Shown here piece by piece: positions 10,218-18,290 of a DNA stretch of 64,000 nt. The stretch is from the NCBI GenBank assembly GCA_947564735.1, contig CANOEC010000005.1, positions 66,709-130,708 on the forward strand, written 5' to 3'. The stretch is from an uncultured Lachnospiraceae bacterium (GTDB lineage: Bacteria; Bacillota; Clostridia; Lachnospirales; Lachnospiraceae). Position numbers and translations under genes: made by a program. How positions within the stretch are numbered: the first letter of the stretch is position 1; every line of letters begins with the position of its first letter. Below the pieces are notes generated by a model. The model searched no databases, was not told where the DNA came from, and was given only the letters and a program-made list of their open reading frames with translations.

Positions 10218-11912
10218 TTACGGCTGATTCATATATTCCGCAATGACATCCCAGACAGGAGCCGTCTCAAAACCAAGCTTCCATTCCGCCACGCCTGCAA
10301 TCCCATATTTACTCATAATATTTAATTTGACGCGAATGGAATCCGCATCTTCCAGCCATACCTGATAATAACTGCTGCCCGACTGGTATTCGCCATAGTT
10401 CTGGCAGGTCACCTCATCCCATGAAATGTCGATGCCATGGTCAGAAATATACTGCTGTGCCAGTTCCATTCCCACTGCCTGACTGTCTACCGTCGTCCCG
10501 TTTGTTTCCCATATTCTTGTATAAAAGGGAATGGCGTTTATAACCTTGTTTGCCGGAACTTCCGCCACCGTATCCGCGATGCCTTTTTCCACAAAATCAA
10601 TGGACGCAACAGAGCCCGCAGTCTCACTGCCCCTATGGTGCTCGTCATAGCCCATAATAATGACATAATCCGCCACAATGCCCTGTTCTTTCCTATTATA
10701 ATGACTGGTATATCCCATCGGCACATAATTATCAACCGAAAGCACAAGCCCGTGCTGTCTGCATGGAATCGACAGCTCTCTGATAAATTCTATAAAAGGT
10801 TCTCCGGCATCCAGACTGATATTCTCAAAATCAATGTTAATGCCGTCCAGTCCGTACTGTAATGCCGCCTCAACCAGCCCGTTAATCAAATAATTCCGGG
10901 TACTTGTCCCTGCAAGAACCTCATAGGTGTCTACGCCTTCATTTGTAAAATTATCCACCAATCCCCATACTTCCAAGCCCATTTCATGCGCCCGCGCCAC
11001 ATAATCCGTGGTCGCAAAACTCGTAAAGTTCCCCGCATTATCACTTAGGGCAAACCATGTGGGCGAAATCACATTGACACTCTTTGTCTGCGCCATCACT
11101 TCTGAAAGGGTATCATTCCCCGCCACGCCTGCCACCGCGTGCCATGCAAGATTAATCTTATGGTCACGCGTGTTGGATTCGTACACCGGTTCTACATAAT
11201 CCGTCACCGGACTAGGCGTATCCGACACCGGTTCACTCAATTTCTTATTTTCCACATACCCGATAAAGGCATCTCCCGTCTTTACCTTCGTCCACGTTTC
11301 CATGGGCTCTAAAATAATAACTTTCTCCCCCTCGGAAACGTCCTTTAGAATTTCGCTCTTAATCCCGCCTTGATAACGCACCTGCGTATCTTTTGTAACG
11401 GTCGCTATCTGACGCTCACCCCACTGCGTGTATACCTGCATATGGTTCGGCTCCGTGTATAACGTATATGAGAAATTTGCGTACTCTTTCACAAAATCCG
11501 CCGCCACATACAATGTCTCTCCTTCGTATCTGGCTATGATATAATCCCTGCCGGTCTCACTGCCTCCTACCGACACCGTTGTTGACTGAATCGGTACGCT
11601 CACAACCGCATCCGGCAATGCGTAAAGCAACAGCCCTTCTTTCTTATCTTCATAAAATCTATCGTTAAAATACTTGTGTACCGTCGCAAAATCAAAATAG
11701 CACACCCCGTCAAACAATCTGGCGTGTTCTTCTATCTGTTCGTTCTGTAGAATAATCGGAACATCATCGCTGTCCGTAATCCCAAAATACTGCGTCAAAT
11801 CCGCCCGTTCTTTGGAATAAGAGTATTTCTCCGCTATTTTGGCTCCAAAGCCTATCCCCGCAACCACGATAATAAGGACGATCGCGATTAGTACCGGCAT
11901 TATTTTCTTCAT
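10218..11912 (-). CDS. Membrane-anchored GH18 hydrolase with SH3 domain
   Basis: A 564-residue envelope protein. An N-terminal anchor (about 5-25) is followed by a region resembling the copper-amine-oxidase N-domain (50-165), a bacterial SH3 domain (about 170-225) and a glycoside hydrolase family 18 barrel (about 250-564). The catalytic motif DGINIDFE places the acid at Glu363. Related proteins (YaaH/SleL type) act on N-acetylglucosaminyl bonds in peptidoglycan, often of spores. Start supported by AAGGAG eight bases upstream and by a strong promoter. Confidence 0.9.
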   Translation of the reverse strand: MKKIMPVLIAIVLIIVVAGIGFGAKIAEKYSYSKERADLTQYFGITDSDDVPIILQNEQIEEHARLFDGVCYFDFATVHKYFNDRFYEDKKEGLLLYALPDAVVSVPIQSTTVSVGGSETGRDYIIARYEGETLYVAADFVKEYANFSYTLYTEPNHMQVYTQWGERQIATVTKDTQVRYQGGIKSEILKDVSEGEKVIILEPMETWTKVKTGDAFIGYVENKKLSEPVSDTPSPVTDYVEPVYESNTRDHKINLAWHAVAGVAGNDTLSEVMAQTKSVNVISPTWFALSDNAGNFTSFATTDYVARAHEMGLEVWGLVDNFTNEGVDTYEVLAGTSTRNYLINGLVEAALQYGLDGINIDFENISLDAGEPFIEFIRELSIPCRQHGLVLSVDNYVPMGYTSHYNRKEQGIVADYVIIMGYDEHHRGSETAGSVASIDFVEKGIADTVAEVPANKVINAIPFYTRIWETNGTTVDSQAVGMELAQQYISDHGIDISWDEVTCQNYGEYQSGSSYYQVWLEDADSIRVKLNIMSKYGIAGVAEWKLGFETAPVWDVIAEYMNQP

Positions 11913-11939
11913 GTATCCAGCTCCTTTCTGACCGTCCTC

Positions 11940-11968
11940 ATTATAACAAACTATTCCTTTTCAGTCAT
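11940..11968 (-). promoter_or_regulatory. Promoter of the GH18 gene
   Basis: Minus strand ATGACT (11963-11968), 17 bases, TATAAT (11940-11945) with an extended TG motif (TGT TATAAT). Confidence 0.65.
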
Positions 11969-12572
11969 TATTATTTTGACATTTTTCGGCAGGAAAAAAT
12001 TTTTCCGTAAAAATTTCTTATGAAATCCGTCAAACCCCGAAACTCACGTCCTATTGTTCTGTAACCACCGGCTATTCGTCTGCATTTATCCATACAAAGC
12101 GGGAGCTTCCCGATAATCTGCAGAGTCCTGCGCATAAATAGCGTTCCTTGCACATATATTTTCATGTATTTTGCGCCTTCACCGATTTCATCCTAAAATT
12201 TAGTCTGCCAAAAAGAGTATTGTGATATACCAACGGCATAAGATATATAAGACGCTGAACAGTTTTAAGATATCCCCGACATGCAAAAATAAAAAATAAC
12301 TGTATAACCTACTCATTCCTTGTGAATTATAATTGTGAAATATAGAAAGAAGTAAGATATGGTCTATGAACAGGCACGCTGCCTATAAGACGCTCTCCGT
12401 CACAGATTCCCTGCTGCGGAGATATAGATGTTATTTATGAAGTTTACGCACGCTGCCTCCTTCCGCTGCCGACTATCGGAGACATCTTGTAGTATGATTA
12501 TAGCCATAATGTGACAAAAATGCAAGGAAATTCTAAAAATCTTAAAATTTTTTAAACACTTTATGCACACTA
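11969..12572. other. Gene-free stretch with a possible leader or small RNA
   Basis: No convincing gene in about 600 bases. The stretch is AT-rich, with a TATAAT at 12328-12333 reading plus-ward but without a good -35. Between 12365 and 12490 there are two GCACGCTGCCT repeats and the arms CTCCG/CGGAG, so an RNA structure is possible. The short minus-strand frame at 11971-12165 has no ribosome binding site and is not called. Confidence 0.35.
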
Positions 12573-12601
12573 TTGACTAAAATTGGCGTAAAGTATAAGA
12601 T
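12573..12601 (+). promoter_or_regulatory. Promoter of mecA
   Basis: TTGACT (12573-12578), 17-base spacer, TAAGAT (12596-12601), 64 bases ahead of the mecA start. It is a near-consensus vegetative promoter. Confidence 0.7.
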
Positions 12602-12664
12602 ACTTGTATCATTTAGCAGGTGCAGTATAGTGAACCAACCATGACCAAAAGGATGTGAACATCA

Positions 12665-13441
12665 ATGAAAATAGAAAAAGTAAACGAGCACCAGATTCGG
12701 TGCACCCTCACAAGAGAGGATTTGGCAACCAGAGAATTAAAAATCAGTGAGCTTGCCTATGGCACGGAGAAAGCAAAGACTCTGTTCCGTGACATGATGC
12801 GTCAGGCAGCTTTTGAATGCGGATTTGAGGCGGAAGACATCCCCTTAATGATTGAAGCGATTCCTCTAAATTCCGAATGTATTGTACTGATTATCACCAA
12901 AGTGGAAGACCCAGAGGAACTGGATACACGTTTTGCCAAGTTTGCCCCTACGGTACATGAAGACGATGATTATGACGAGGATGCGGACGAATTGGCGGAT
13001 GTTTTTTCGGACGGTGCCGACGAGGTATTGAACATGCTGCGTAAAATGAGCGGCACCGACACTTCCGAGTCTCCGGCTAAATCAGCTAGTTCCTCCCCGG
13101 CAGATGCCGACCGGCATGGTTTTGCCAAAGACGATCCTTCCCCGCAGCCTTCCAACAGACTTTTTTCTTTTGTCTCACTGCGCGATGTGACTAGGCTTGC
13201 CCATGTAGCGGCGCCGACCTATAAAGGATGCAGTACCTTATATAAAGATGAGACTTCCGGAAAATATATTCTGCTTATTAACACCGACAATCAGAACGCC
13301 CCCGACTTTAACCGTATCTGCAATCTGATTTCAGAATACGGCAGACCGGAGAAGACCGTCCTCTCTGCCAAGGCATATCTGGAAGAACATTACGAACCTC
13401 TGATTAAGGAACATGCAATCGAGTCGTTGGCGCAGCTCTAG
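12665..13441 (+). CDS. mecA: Adaptor protein MecA
   Basis: Adaptor that delivers substrates to the ClpC-ClpP protease. The 258 residues show the MecA N-terminal domain (1-80; MKIEKVNEHQIRCTLTREDL and the FRDMMRQA helix) that binds targets, an acidic/serine-rich linker (about 95-165, rich in Asp and Glu) and the C-terminal ClpC-binding domain (170-258). Length and layout are typical. Preceded by AAAGGATG-type ribosome binding site and its own promoter; no operon partner. Confidence 0.93.
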   Translation: MKIEKVNEHQIRCTLTREDLATRELKISELAYGTEKAKTLFRDMMRQAAFECGFEAEDIPLMIEAIPLNSECIVLIITKVEDPEELDTRFAKFAPTVHEDDDYDEDADELADVFSDGADEVLNMLRKMSGTDTSESPAKSASSSPADADRHGFAKDDPSPQPSNRLFSFVSLRDVTRLAHVAAPTYKGCSTLYKDETSGKYILLINTDNQNAPDFNRICNLISEYGRPEKTVLSAKAYLEEHYEPLIKEHAIESLAQL

Positions 13442-13489
13442 GAAGCTGTACCCGAAAGCGGCACAAATTGCTATCTGATTCAATAAAAA

Positions 13490-13529
13490 GACCCCATGTT
13501 GTATTAAACACCGGAAACAACATGGGGTC
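13490..13529. terminator. Bidirectional terminator between mecA and the DUF1858 gene
   Basis: Perfect 13-bp stem (13490-13502 GACCCCATGTTGT, 13517-13529 its complement). On the minus strand it is followed by CTTTTTATTG, so it best serves the DUF1858 gene, but it can also end mecA. Confidence 0.8.
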
Positions 13530-13579
13530 ATTCATATGCCGAAGTCTCTTATTGCCTGCTTCACGCAATTTTGCAAAAA

Positions 13580-13771
13580 TCAGACTGCTGCAATCTTCTG
13601 CATCAAATCGTCCACCGCAATCCCATGTACCATAGCGGCCTCTTCAAGCGTCTCTCCCTGCGCGGAAGGACAGCCGAGACAATGCATACCGATTTCCATA
13701 AGCACCGGCGCAATATTCGGGTTTGTGCGCAGTGCCTCGCCGATTGTCGTGTCCTTTGTAATATCTGCCAT
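13580..13771 (-). CDS. DUF1858 domain protein
   Basis: A 63-residue protein of the DUF1858 family, small helical proteins often fused or linked to hybrid-cluster proteins and redox enzymes. The motif [18 protein letters not shown] (residues 28-45), with a Cys-x-x-Cys pair, is the family core; it resembles the first step of the ScdA/DUF542 redox domain. Function unknown. AGGTAG-type site precedes the ATG. It stands alone, divergent from the pfl cluster 456 bases away. Confidence 0.88.
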   Translation of the reverse strand: MADITKDTTIGEALRTNPNIAPVLMEIGMHCLGCPSAQGETLEEAAMVHGIAVDDLMQKIAAV

Positions 13772-14111
13772 ATGAATCTACCTCCGTTCATTCATCCTGT
13801 TCCCATGCACCGCCCAATGCCATTCCTCATGTGAATAACAACCGGCGCATTGTCAGAATATATTATTATAGTAAAGTGTTTCTGACATGTATTATCTCAC
13901 ATGTCTTCATGTTTTAACAGTATAATCCGAAAAAACGATTCCCGCAAGCCATATCTTAAGTACATCCTTAAGATAACTGCATCCTATCATTTTGCGCACT
14001 TTTACATACCATAATTTTCTTTTTGCGTAAACAATATCTTTTTTACATACAATTTTCACAAATTTTTCATAAAAACCTGCCATTTGTATGAGAAAAAGTA
14101 CAAAGCCCGAC
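13772..14111. promoter_or_regulatory. Regulatory stretch upstream of pflB with two inverted repeats
   Basis: No gene. Two perfect inverted repeats stand out: GACATGT-N8-ACATGTC (13884-13905) and TATCTTAAG-N6-CTTAAGATA (13952-13975). Both lie 140-230 bases upstream of the pflB promoter and could bind a regulator of anaerobic metabolism; the first could equally control the divergent DUF1858 gene. The rest is AT-rich. Confidence 0.5.
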
Positions 14112-14141
14112 TTGACTCTTCCGCTTGCTATAACATATAAT
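14112..14141 (+). promoter_or_regulatory. Promoter of the pfl cluster
   Basis: TTGACT (14112-14117), 18-base spacer, perfect TATAAT (14136-14141); 86 bases to the pflB start. Confidence 0.75.
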
Positions 14142-14227
14142 ATGTGTACTGGATAAGCATTTTTTCGGCATTTAATAAAAATGTCAAAAAATTAACAAAA
14201 TAATCATTGATAGGAGGCTATTTCAAA

Positions 14228-16267
14228 ATGAGACCAGAATGGAAAGATTTTGTAGGCGGCAAATGGGACAAAGAAGTCAACGTCCGTGACTTCATCCAGA
14301 GAAACTATCATCCTTATGATGGTGACGAGTCCTTCTTGGCAGCGCCCACACAGAACACAAAAGACTTATGGGCACAGGTACTTGACCTGCAGAAACAGGA
14401 ACGTGAAGCAGGCGGTGTACTTGATATGGATACCAAAGTTGTATCTACTATCACATCCCATGGTCCCGGTTATTTAGACAAGAGCAAAGAGACAATCGTT
14501 GGTTTCCAGACAGATAAGCCTTTCAAACGTTCTTTACAGCCTTACGGCGGTATCAGAATGGCTGAGAAAGCTTGCAGCGACAACGGTTACGAAGTTGACC
14601 CCGAAATCAGTGAGTTCTTCTCCACACACAGAAAAACACACAACGCAGGTTGTTTCGATGCATATAATCAGGAAATGAGAGCATGTCGTTCTTCCCATAT
14701 CATCACAGGACTTCCGGATGCATATGGACGTGGACGTATCATTGGCGACTACAGACGTGTCGCTCTGTACGGTATCGACAGACTGATTGAAGACAAACAG
14801 GCACAGAAAGATTCTACGGGTCGTGTGATGACAGATGACGTTATCCGTCTTCGTGAAGAACTTTCCGAGCAGATGATTGCACTGAAGCTGATGAAAGAGA
14901 TGGCTGCTTCTTATGGCTGTGATATCTCCAAGCCTGCTACAAATGTACAGGAAGCAATTCAGGCAACTTACTTCGGATATTTGTGTTCCGTTAAGGAGCA
15001 GAACGGTGCCGCAATGTCTCTTGGACGTACCTCAACATTCCTTGATATCTACGCTGAGAGAGACCTTGCTAACGGCACATTCACAGAGCAGCAGATTCAA
15101 GAGTTCGTTGATCACTTCATCATGAAGTTAAGACTGATTAAGTTTGCACGTACACCCGAGTACAACCAGATTTTCGCTGGCGATCCGGTATGGGTAACAG
15201 AGTCCCTCGGCGGTGTTGGTGTGGACGGTCGTCCGATGGTAACAAAGATGAGCTTCCGTTACCTGCACACATTGACCAACTTAGGACCTTCTCCGGAGCC
15301 GAACTTAACAGTTCTCTGGTCTACAAGGCTTCCTGAAGCTTGGAAGAAATACTGTGCTAAGATGTCCATCCAGACTTCATCCATCCAGTACGAGAACGAC
15401 GATCTGATGAGAGTAACACACGGTGATGACTATGGTATCGCATGTTGCGTATCCTCTATGGTAATCGGTAAGGAAATGCAGTTCTTCGGCGCACGTGCTA
15501 ACGTTGCAAAGTGTCTGTTATACGCATTAAACGGTGGTATCGACGAAGTTACCAAGAAACAGGTTGGTCCTAAGTATCGTCCTGTTACCGGTGATGTTCT
15601 TGATTACGATGATGTTATGGATAAATTCATTGACATGTTAGAGTGGCAGGCAGACGTGTATGTAAATACACTGAATATCATCCACTACATGCATGACAAA
15701 TACTGCTATGAGAGAGCAGAGATGGCTCTTCATGACAGAGATGTTAAGCGTTACTTCGCAACTGGTGTTGCAGGTCTTTCTATCGTAGCTGACTCCTTAT
15801 CTGCTATCAAGTATGCTAAGGTTGAGCCGATTAGAGATGAAGACGGCATTATTGTTGACTTCAAGACAACAGGCGACTTCCCGAAATATGGTAACGACGA
15901 CGACCGTGTAGATGAAATTGCTCAGGAAATCGTTCATAAGTTCATGACAGCAATCAGAAGACATCACACCTACAGAAACGGTGTTCCTACAACCTCTATC
16001 CTTACCATTACTTCCAATGTAACTTACGGTAAGGCAACAGGTAACACACCTGACGGACGTAAGAAAGGTCAGCCGTTCGCTCCGGGCGCTAACCCGATGC
16101 ATGGACGTGATACCCATGGCGCAGTAGCTTCCTTATCTTCTGTATCCAAGCTTCCGTTCAACGATGCGCAGGATGGTATTTCCAATACCTTCACCATCAT
16201 TCCGGGTGCTCTTGGTAAAGAGGATCAGGTATTTGCAGGCGATATCGAATTAGACTTAAATAAATAA
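14228..16267 (+). CDS. pflB: Pyruvate formate-lyase core, lacking the glycyl-radical domain
   Basis: Cleaves pyruvate plus CoA to acetyl-CoA and formate. The start is set at 14228 ([11 protein letters not shown]) because AGGAGG lies ten bases upstream. The 679 residues cover the ten-stranded barrel, with the catalytic Cys-Cys pair in [20 protein letters not shown], and the end of the core, [20 protein letters not shown]. Whole PFLs of about 750 residues continue from here into the glycyl-radical domain; this one instead ends in a short new tail, [14 protein letters not shown], and a stop. The missing domain is encoded 465 bases downstream as its own gene. Codon use is strongly biased as in highly expressed genes. 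Confidence 0.96.
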   Translation: MRPEWKDFVGGKWDKEVNVRDFIQRNYHPYDGDESFLAAPTQNTKDLWAQVLDLQKQEREAGGVLDMDTKVVSTITSHGPGYLDKSKETIVGFQTDKPFKRSLQPYGGIRMAEKACSDNGYEVDPEISEFFSTHRKTHNAGCFDAYNQEMRACRSSHIITGLPDAYGRGRIIGDYRRVALYGIDRLIEDKQAQKDSTGRVMTDDVIRLREELSEQMIALKLMKEMAASYGCDISKPATNVQEAIQATYFGYLCSVKEQNGAAMSLGRTSTFLDIYAERDLANGTFTEQQIQEFVDHFIMKLRLIKFARTPEYNQIFAGDPVWVTESLGGVGVDGRPMVTKMSFRYLHTLTNLGPSPEPNLTVLWSTRLPEAWKKYCAKMSIQTSSIQYENDDLMRVTHGDDYGIACCVSSMVIGKEMQFFGARANVAKCLLYALNGGIDEVTKKQVGPKYRPVTGDVLDYDDVMDKFIDMLEWQADVYVNTLNIIHYMHDKYCYERAEMALHDRDVKRYFATGVAGLSIVADSLSAIKYAKVEPIRDEDGIIVDFKTTGDFPKYGNDDDRVDEIAQEIVHKFMTAIRRHHTYRNGVPTTSILTITSNVTYGKATGNTPDGRKKGQPFAPGANPMHGRDTHGAVASLSSVSKLPFNDAQDGISNTFTIIPGALGKEDQVFAGDIELDLNK

Positions 16268-16279
16268 GAATTTCATGCT

Positions 16280-16315
16280 TTCCGCAGAATTATGTTGTAT
16301 AACTATTCTGCGGAA
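16280..16315 (+). promoter_or_regulatory. Hairpin after the PFL core gene
   Basis: Perfect 11-bp stem TTCCGCAGAAT/ATTCTGCGGAA with a 14-base loop, 13 bases after the stop. There is no T-run after it, so it is more likely an mRNA-stabilising or processing hairpin than a full terminator. Confidence 0.65.
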
Positions 16316-16348
16316 GGTAAAAAATCATCTATATGGAGGAAATAATAT

Positions 16349-16561
16349 ATGGATAACCAGCAGATGATTGAAGACTTTGTCAAAATGATGGATTCTGGCA
16401 TGGCGCAGGGCGTCGGGCATGTGAATGTAGATGTAGATGACAAAGCAGATGATTCTAAAAATATTCAGACAATGGGATGCACGGATTGCTCCCGTACCCC
16501 ATTGGCATGCAGTGTTCCGACACTCCATGATGGTTTGGACGGGTTGGAAGATTATCAATAA
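16349..16561 (+). CDS. Small protein, PFL radical-domain-like N-half plus Cys cluster
   Basis: A 70-residue protein between the PFL core and the free radical domain. GGAGG nine bases before the ATG supports translation. Residues 7-30 (MIEDFVKMMDSG... GHVNVDVDD) line up by eye with the start of the downstream radical domain ([12 protein letters not shown]... HHLNVNVLN): seven identities and many conservative changes in 24 positions, without gaps. The second half lacks the RVSGYA loop and its radical glycine; instead it has Cys44, Cys47 and Cys54 in CTDCSRTPLAC and an acidic end. It cannot carry the radical. A docking competitor, metal- or thiol-based sensor, or assembly factor for the split PFL are possibilities. 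No name is known to me. Confidence 0.75.
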   Translation: MDNQQMIEDFVKMMDSGMAQGVGHVNVDVDDKADDSKNIQTMGCTDCSRTPLACSVPTLHDGLDGLEDYQ

Positions 16562-16564
16562 AAA

Positions 16565-16681
16565 AACGAGCTTCGCTCGTTTGCGAGATTCGCTTCGCGA
16601 ACTCGTGAATAAACGTAGGAATTTTCTATTCTATAAAATAACGAGCTTCGCTCGTTTACGAGATTCGCTTCGCGAACTCGT
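16565..16681 (+). repeat. Duplicated double hairpin between orf70 and the radical-domain gene
   Basis: Two 42-base units (16565-16606 and 16640-16681), 75 bases apart and almost identical. Each has stem AACGAGC/GCTCGTT with a TTC loop and a second stem ACGAG-A-TTCGC/GCGAACTCGT with one bulged A. Between them lies GTAGGAATTTTCTATTC, which resembles the TAGGAAATTTCG part of the composite repeats elsewhere in the window. The array starts right at the stop codon of the small protein gene, so the mRNA is heavily folded between the halves of PFL. Confidence 0.85.
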
Positions 16682-16732
16682 TCATTAACGGAGCAGTATA
16701 GTATAAATATGAAATAACAGGAGGGCAAAATT

Positions 16733-16975
16733 ATGGCAGCAGCAAATGCTCAGGTAGACAACTTAGTTTCTTTATTAGATGGTTATGCAACAAAAGGTGG
16801 TCATCACCTTAATGTAAACGTACTCAACAGAGATACCTTATTAGATGCCCAGAAGCATCCTGAGAACTATCCTCAGTTGACAATCCGTGTATCCGGTTAT
16901 GCTGTTAACTTCATTAAGTTGACACCGGAACAGCAGGCAGACGTTATTTCTCGTACATTCCACGAGTCAATCTAA
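16733..16975 (+). CDS. grcA: Free glycyl-radical domain of pyruvate formate-lyase
   Basis: An 80-residue protein equal to the C-terminal domain of PFL and to the core of GrcA/YfiD. It holds [18 protein letters not shown] and the radical loop RVSGYAV (glycine at residue 56), then the terminal helix with [16 protein letters not shown]. It is expected to dock on the PFL core and carry the stable glycyl radical made by PflA. Unlike E. coli GrcA it is not a spare for an intact enzyme, because the core gene upstream has no radical domain of its own. AGGAGGG seven bases before the ATG is one of the best ribosome binding sites in the window. Confidence 0.93.
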   Translation: MAAANAQVDNLVSLLDGYATKGGHHLNVNVLNRDTLLDAQKHPENYPQLTIRVSGYAVNFIKLTPEQQADVISRTFHESI

Positions 16976-16994
16976 TCAAACGTCAATTATGCAG

Positions 16995-17023
16995 GAGCCT
17001 TGCCTTGGCAGGGCTCTTTTTTT
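16995..17023 (+). terminator. Terminator after the radical-domain gene
   Basis: Stem GAGCC-TTGCC/GGCAG-GGCTC followed by seven T. pflA, 73 bases further on, would need read-through or its own promoter; a TATACT at 17059-17064 is a weak candidate. Confidence 0.8.
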
Positions 17024-17095
17024 AATGATAAATACTAGTTTTTTCCTAATATACGGGTTATACTATATGTAATATTAAGAAAGAAGGTTGAACTT

Positions 17096-17860
17096 ATGCA
17101 GGGAAGAATCCACTCTTTAGAAAGTTTCGGGACGGTAGACGGACCGGGAACGCGTTTTGTAGTCTTTGTACAGGGCTGTCCCATGCGCTGTGCCTACTGC
17201 CACAATCCCGACACATGGTCGATGACCGGCGGGACAATGATGGAACCGGAAGAAATTTTTGAACAATATAAACGTAATGAACCCTTTTACAAAGGCGGCG
17301 GTATCACAGTTACCGGCGGCGAACCGTTAATGCAGGTAGATTTTTTGATTGACTTGTTTACAATTGCGAAAGCCAACAACGTACACACCTGCATAGACTC
17401 TTCCGGAATTGCATATAAGAAAAACGCCAATCCGGAATGGCTTGCCAAGCTGGATAAATTGATGACTCTGACAGACCTTGTCATGCTGGATATTAAGCAT
17501 ATTGACCCCGAAAAGCACAAGGAACTGACCTCACAGCCTAACGACGGCATTCTTGCCTTTGCAGAATACTTAGATGAAAAGCATGTGGACGTATGGATTC
17601 GCCATGTCATTGTTCCGGGCATCACTGACGACGACCAGTATCTGTTCCAACTCGGTTATTTTATCGGCGGCTTATCTAACCTAAAAGCCTTAGACGCCCT
17701 CCCCTACCACACAATGGGCAAACCAAAATACGAAAAGCTGGGCATGGCTTACAAGCTGGAAGGCGTAGAGGCTATGGACAAAAATAAGCTGATTGAAAAA
17801 AAACAGGTGATATTAAACGGTATCCGCAAACGACGCGAAGAATTAAGTGTACAGGCATAA
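17096..17860 (+). CDS. pflA: Pyruvate formate-lyase activating enzyme
   Basis: Radical-SAM enzyme that abstracts hydrogen from the PFL glycine. The 254 residues start with MQGRIHSLESFGTVDGPG, the PflA signature, and carry the cluster-binding CPMRCAYCHNP (Cys-x3-Cys-x2-Cys, about residues 29-39) and the SAM-binding GGGITVTGGEPL. Length is normal. AGAAGG precedes the ATG. It must act on the separate 80-residue domain, probably when that is bound to the core. Confidence 0.97.
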   Translation: MQGRIHSLESFGTVDGPGTRFVVFVQGCPMRCAYCHNPDTWSMTGGTMMEPEEIFEQYKRNEPFYKGGGITVTGGEPLMQVDFLIDLFTIAKANNVHTCIDSSGIAYKKNANPEWLAKLDKLMTLTDLVMLDIKHIDPEKHKELTSQPNDGILAFAEYLDEKHVDVWIRHVIVPGITDDDQYLFQLGYFIGGLSNLKALDALPYHTMGKPKYEKLGMAYKLEGVEAMDKNKLIEKKQVILNGIRKRREELSVQA

Positions 17861-17950
17861 TACTTCCGTATATTGCCAAAGTGCATAAGCATAATATCTC
17901 CGTGTATTGCCATCCAAATTTCTGTTTCTAAAAAACCTTGTACTTAGCCC

Positions 17951-17979
17951 TTGTATATTGCCTTCTTTTATATTAAAAT
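17951..17979 (+). promoter_or_regulatory. Possible promoter of the ferredoxin gene
   Basis: TTGTAT (17951-17956), 17 bases, TAAAAT (17974-17979), 68 bases before the ferredoxin start. Confidence 0.5.
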
Positions 17980-18047
17980 AGAGGCGTAGTGATTGATAAA
18001 TTCATATCAATTATGCATAGTCTTACAACGTAAGGAGGGTATAGTTC

Positions 18048-18218
18048 ATGGCATATGTAATTAACGACGGATGCGTATCATGCGGTGCTTGCGAGGCTCA
18101 GTGTCCTGTTGGCGCTATCAGCATGGGTGACGGTAAATTCGAGATTGATGCAACCAAATGCATTGATTGCGGTTCCTGCGCTGGCGCTTGTCCTACAGGC
18201 TCCATTTCACAGGGTTAA
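18048..18218 (+). CDS. 2[4Fe-4S] ferredoxin, clostridial type
   Basis: A 56-residue electron carrier. Two Cys-x2-Cys-x2-Cys-x3-Cys-Pro motifs are at Cys9/12/15/19 and Cys38/41/44/48, each binding one cubane cluster. The start MAYVINDGCVSCGACEAQCP is classic clostridial ferredoxin. AGGAGGG is eight bases before the ATG. Standing behind pflA, it may supply low-potential electrons to the radical-SAM cluster, although ferredoxins serve many enzymes. Confidence 0.97.
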   Translation: MAYVINDGCVSCGACEAQCPVGAISMGDGKFEIDATKCIDCGSCAGACPTGSISQG

Positions 18219-18236
18219 TACACAAAGAACATAAAG

Positions 18237-18289
18237 TAAAGCTGCACTTTAGATGTCAGTAACGACGTCTATGTGCAGCTTTATTTTTT
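18237..18289 (+). terminator. Terminator after the ferredoxin gene
   Basis: 11-bp stem TAAAGCTGCAC/GTGCAGCTTTA with a 25-base loop, then six T (18284-18289). It ends two bases before the stop codon of the convergent MerR-type gene. Confidence 0.85.
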
Positions 18290-18290
18290 G

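Noticed and set aside
11971..12165. Short minus-strand open frame of 64 codons
   Set aside because: No ribosome binding site, biased composition and overlap with the GH18 promoter; regarded as chance.
16565..16681. CRISPR-like array
   Set aside because: Only two units, each itself palindromic, without regular spacers or cas genes.
16349..16975. Idea that the PFL split is a sequencing frameshift
   Set aside because: The core gene has a new tail and stop, 465 bases with another gene and hairpins intervene, and the radical-domain gene has its own start and strong ribosome binding site.
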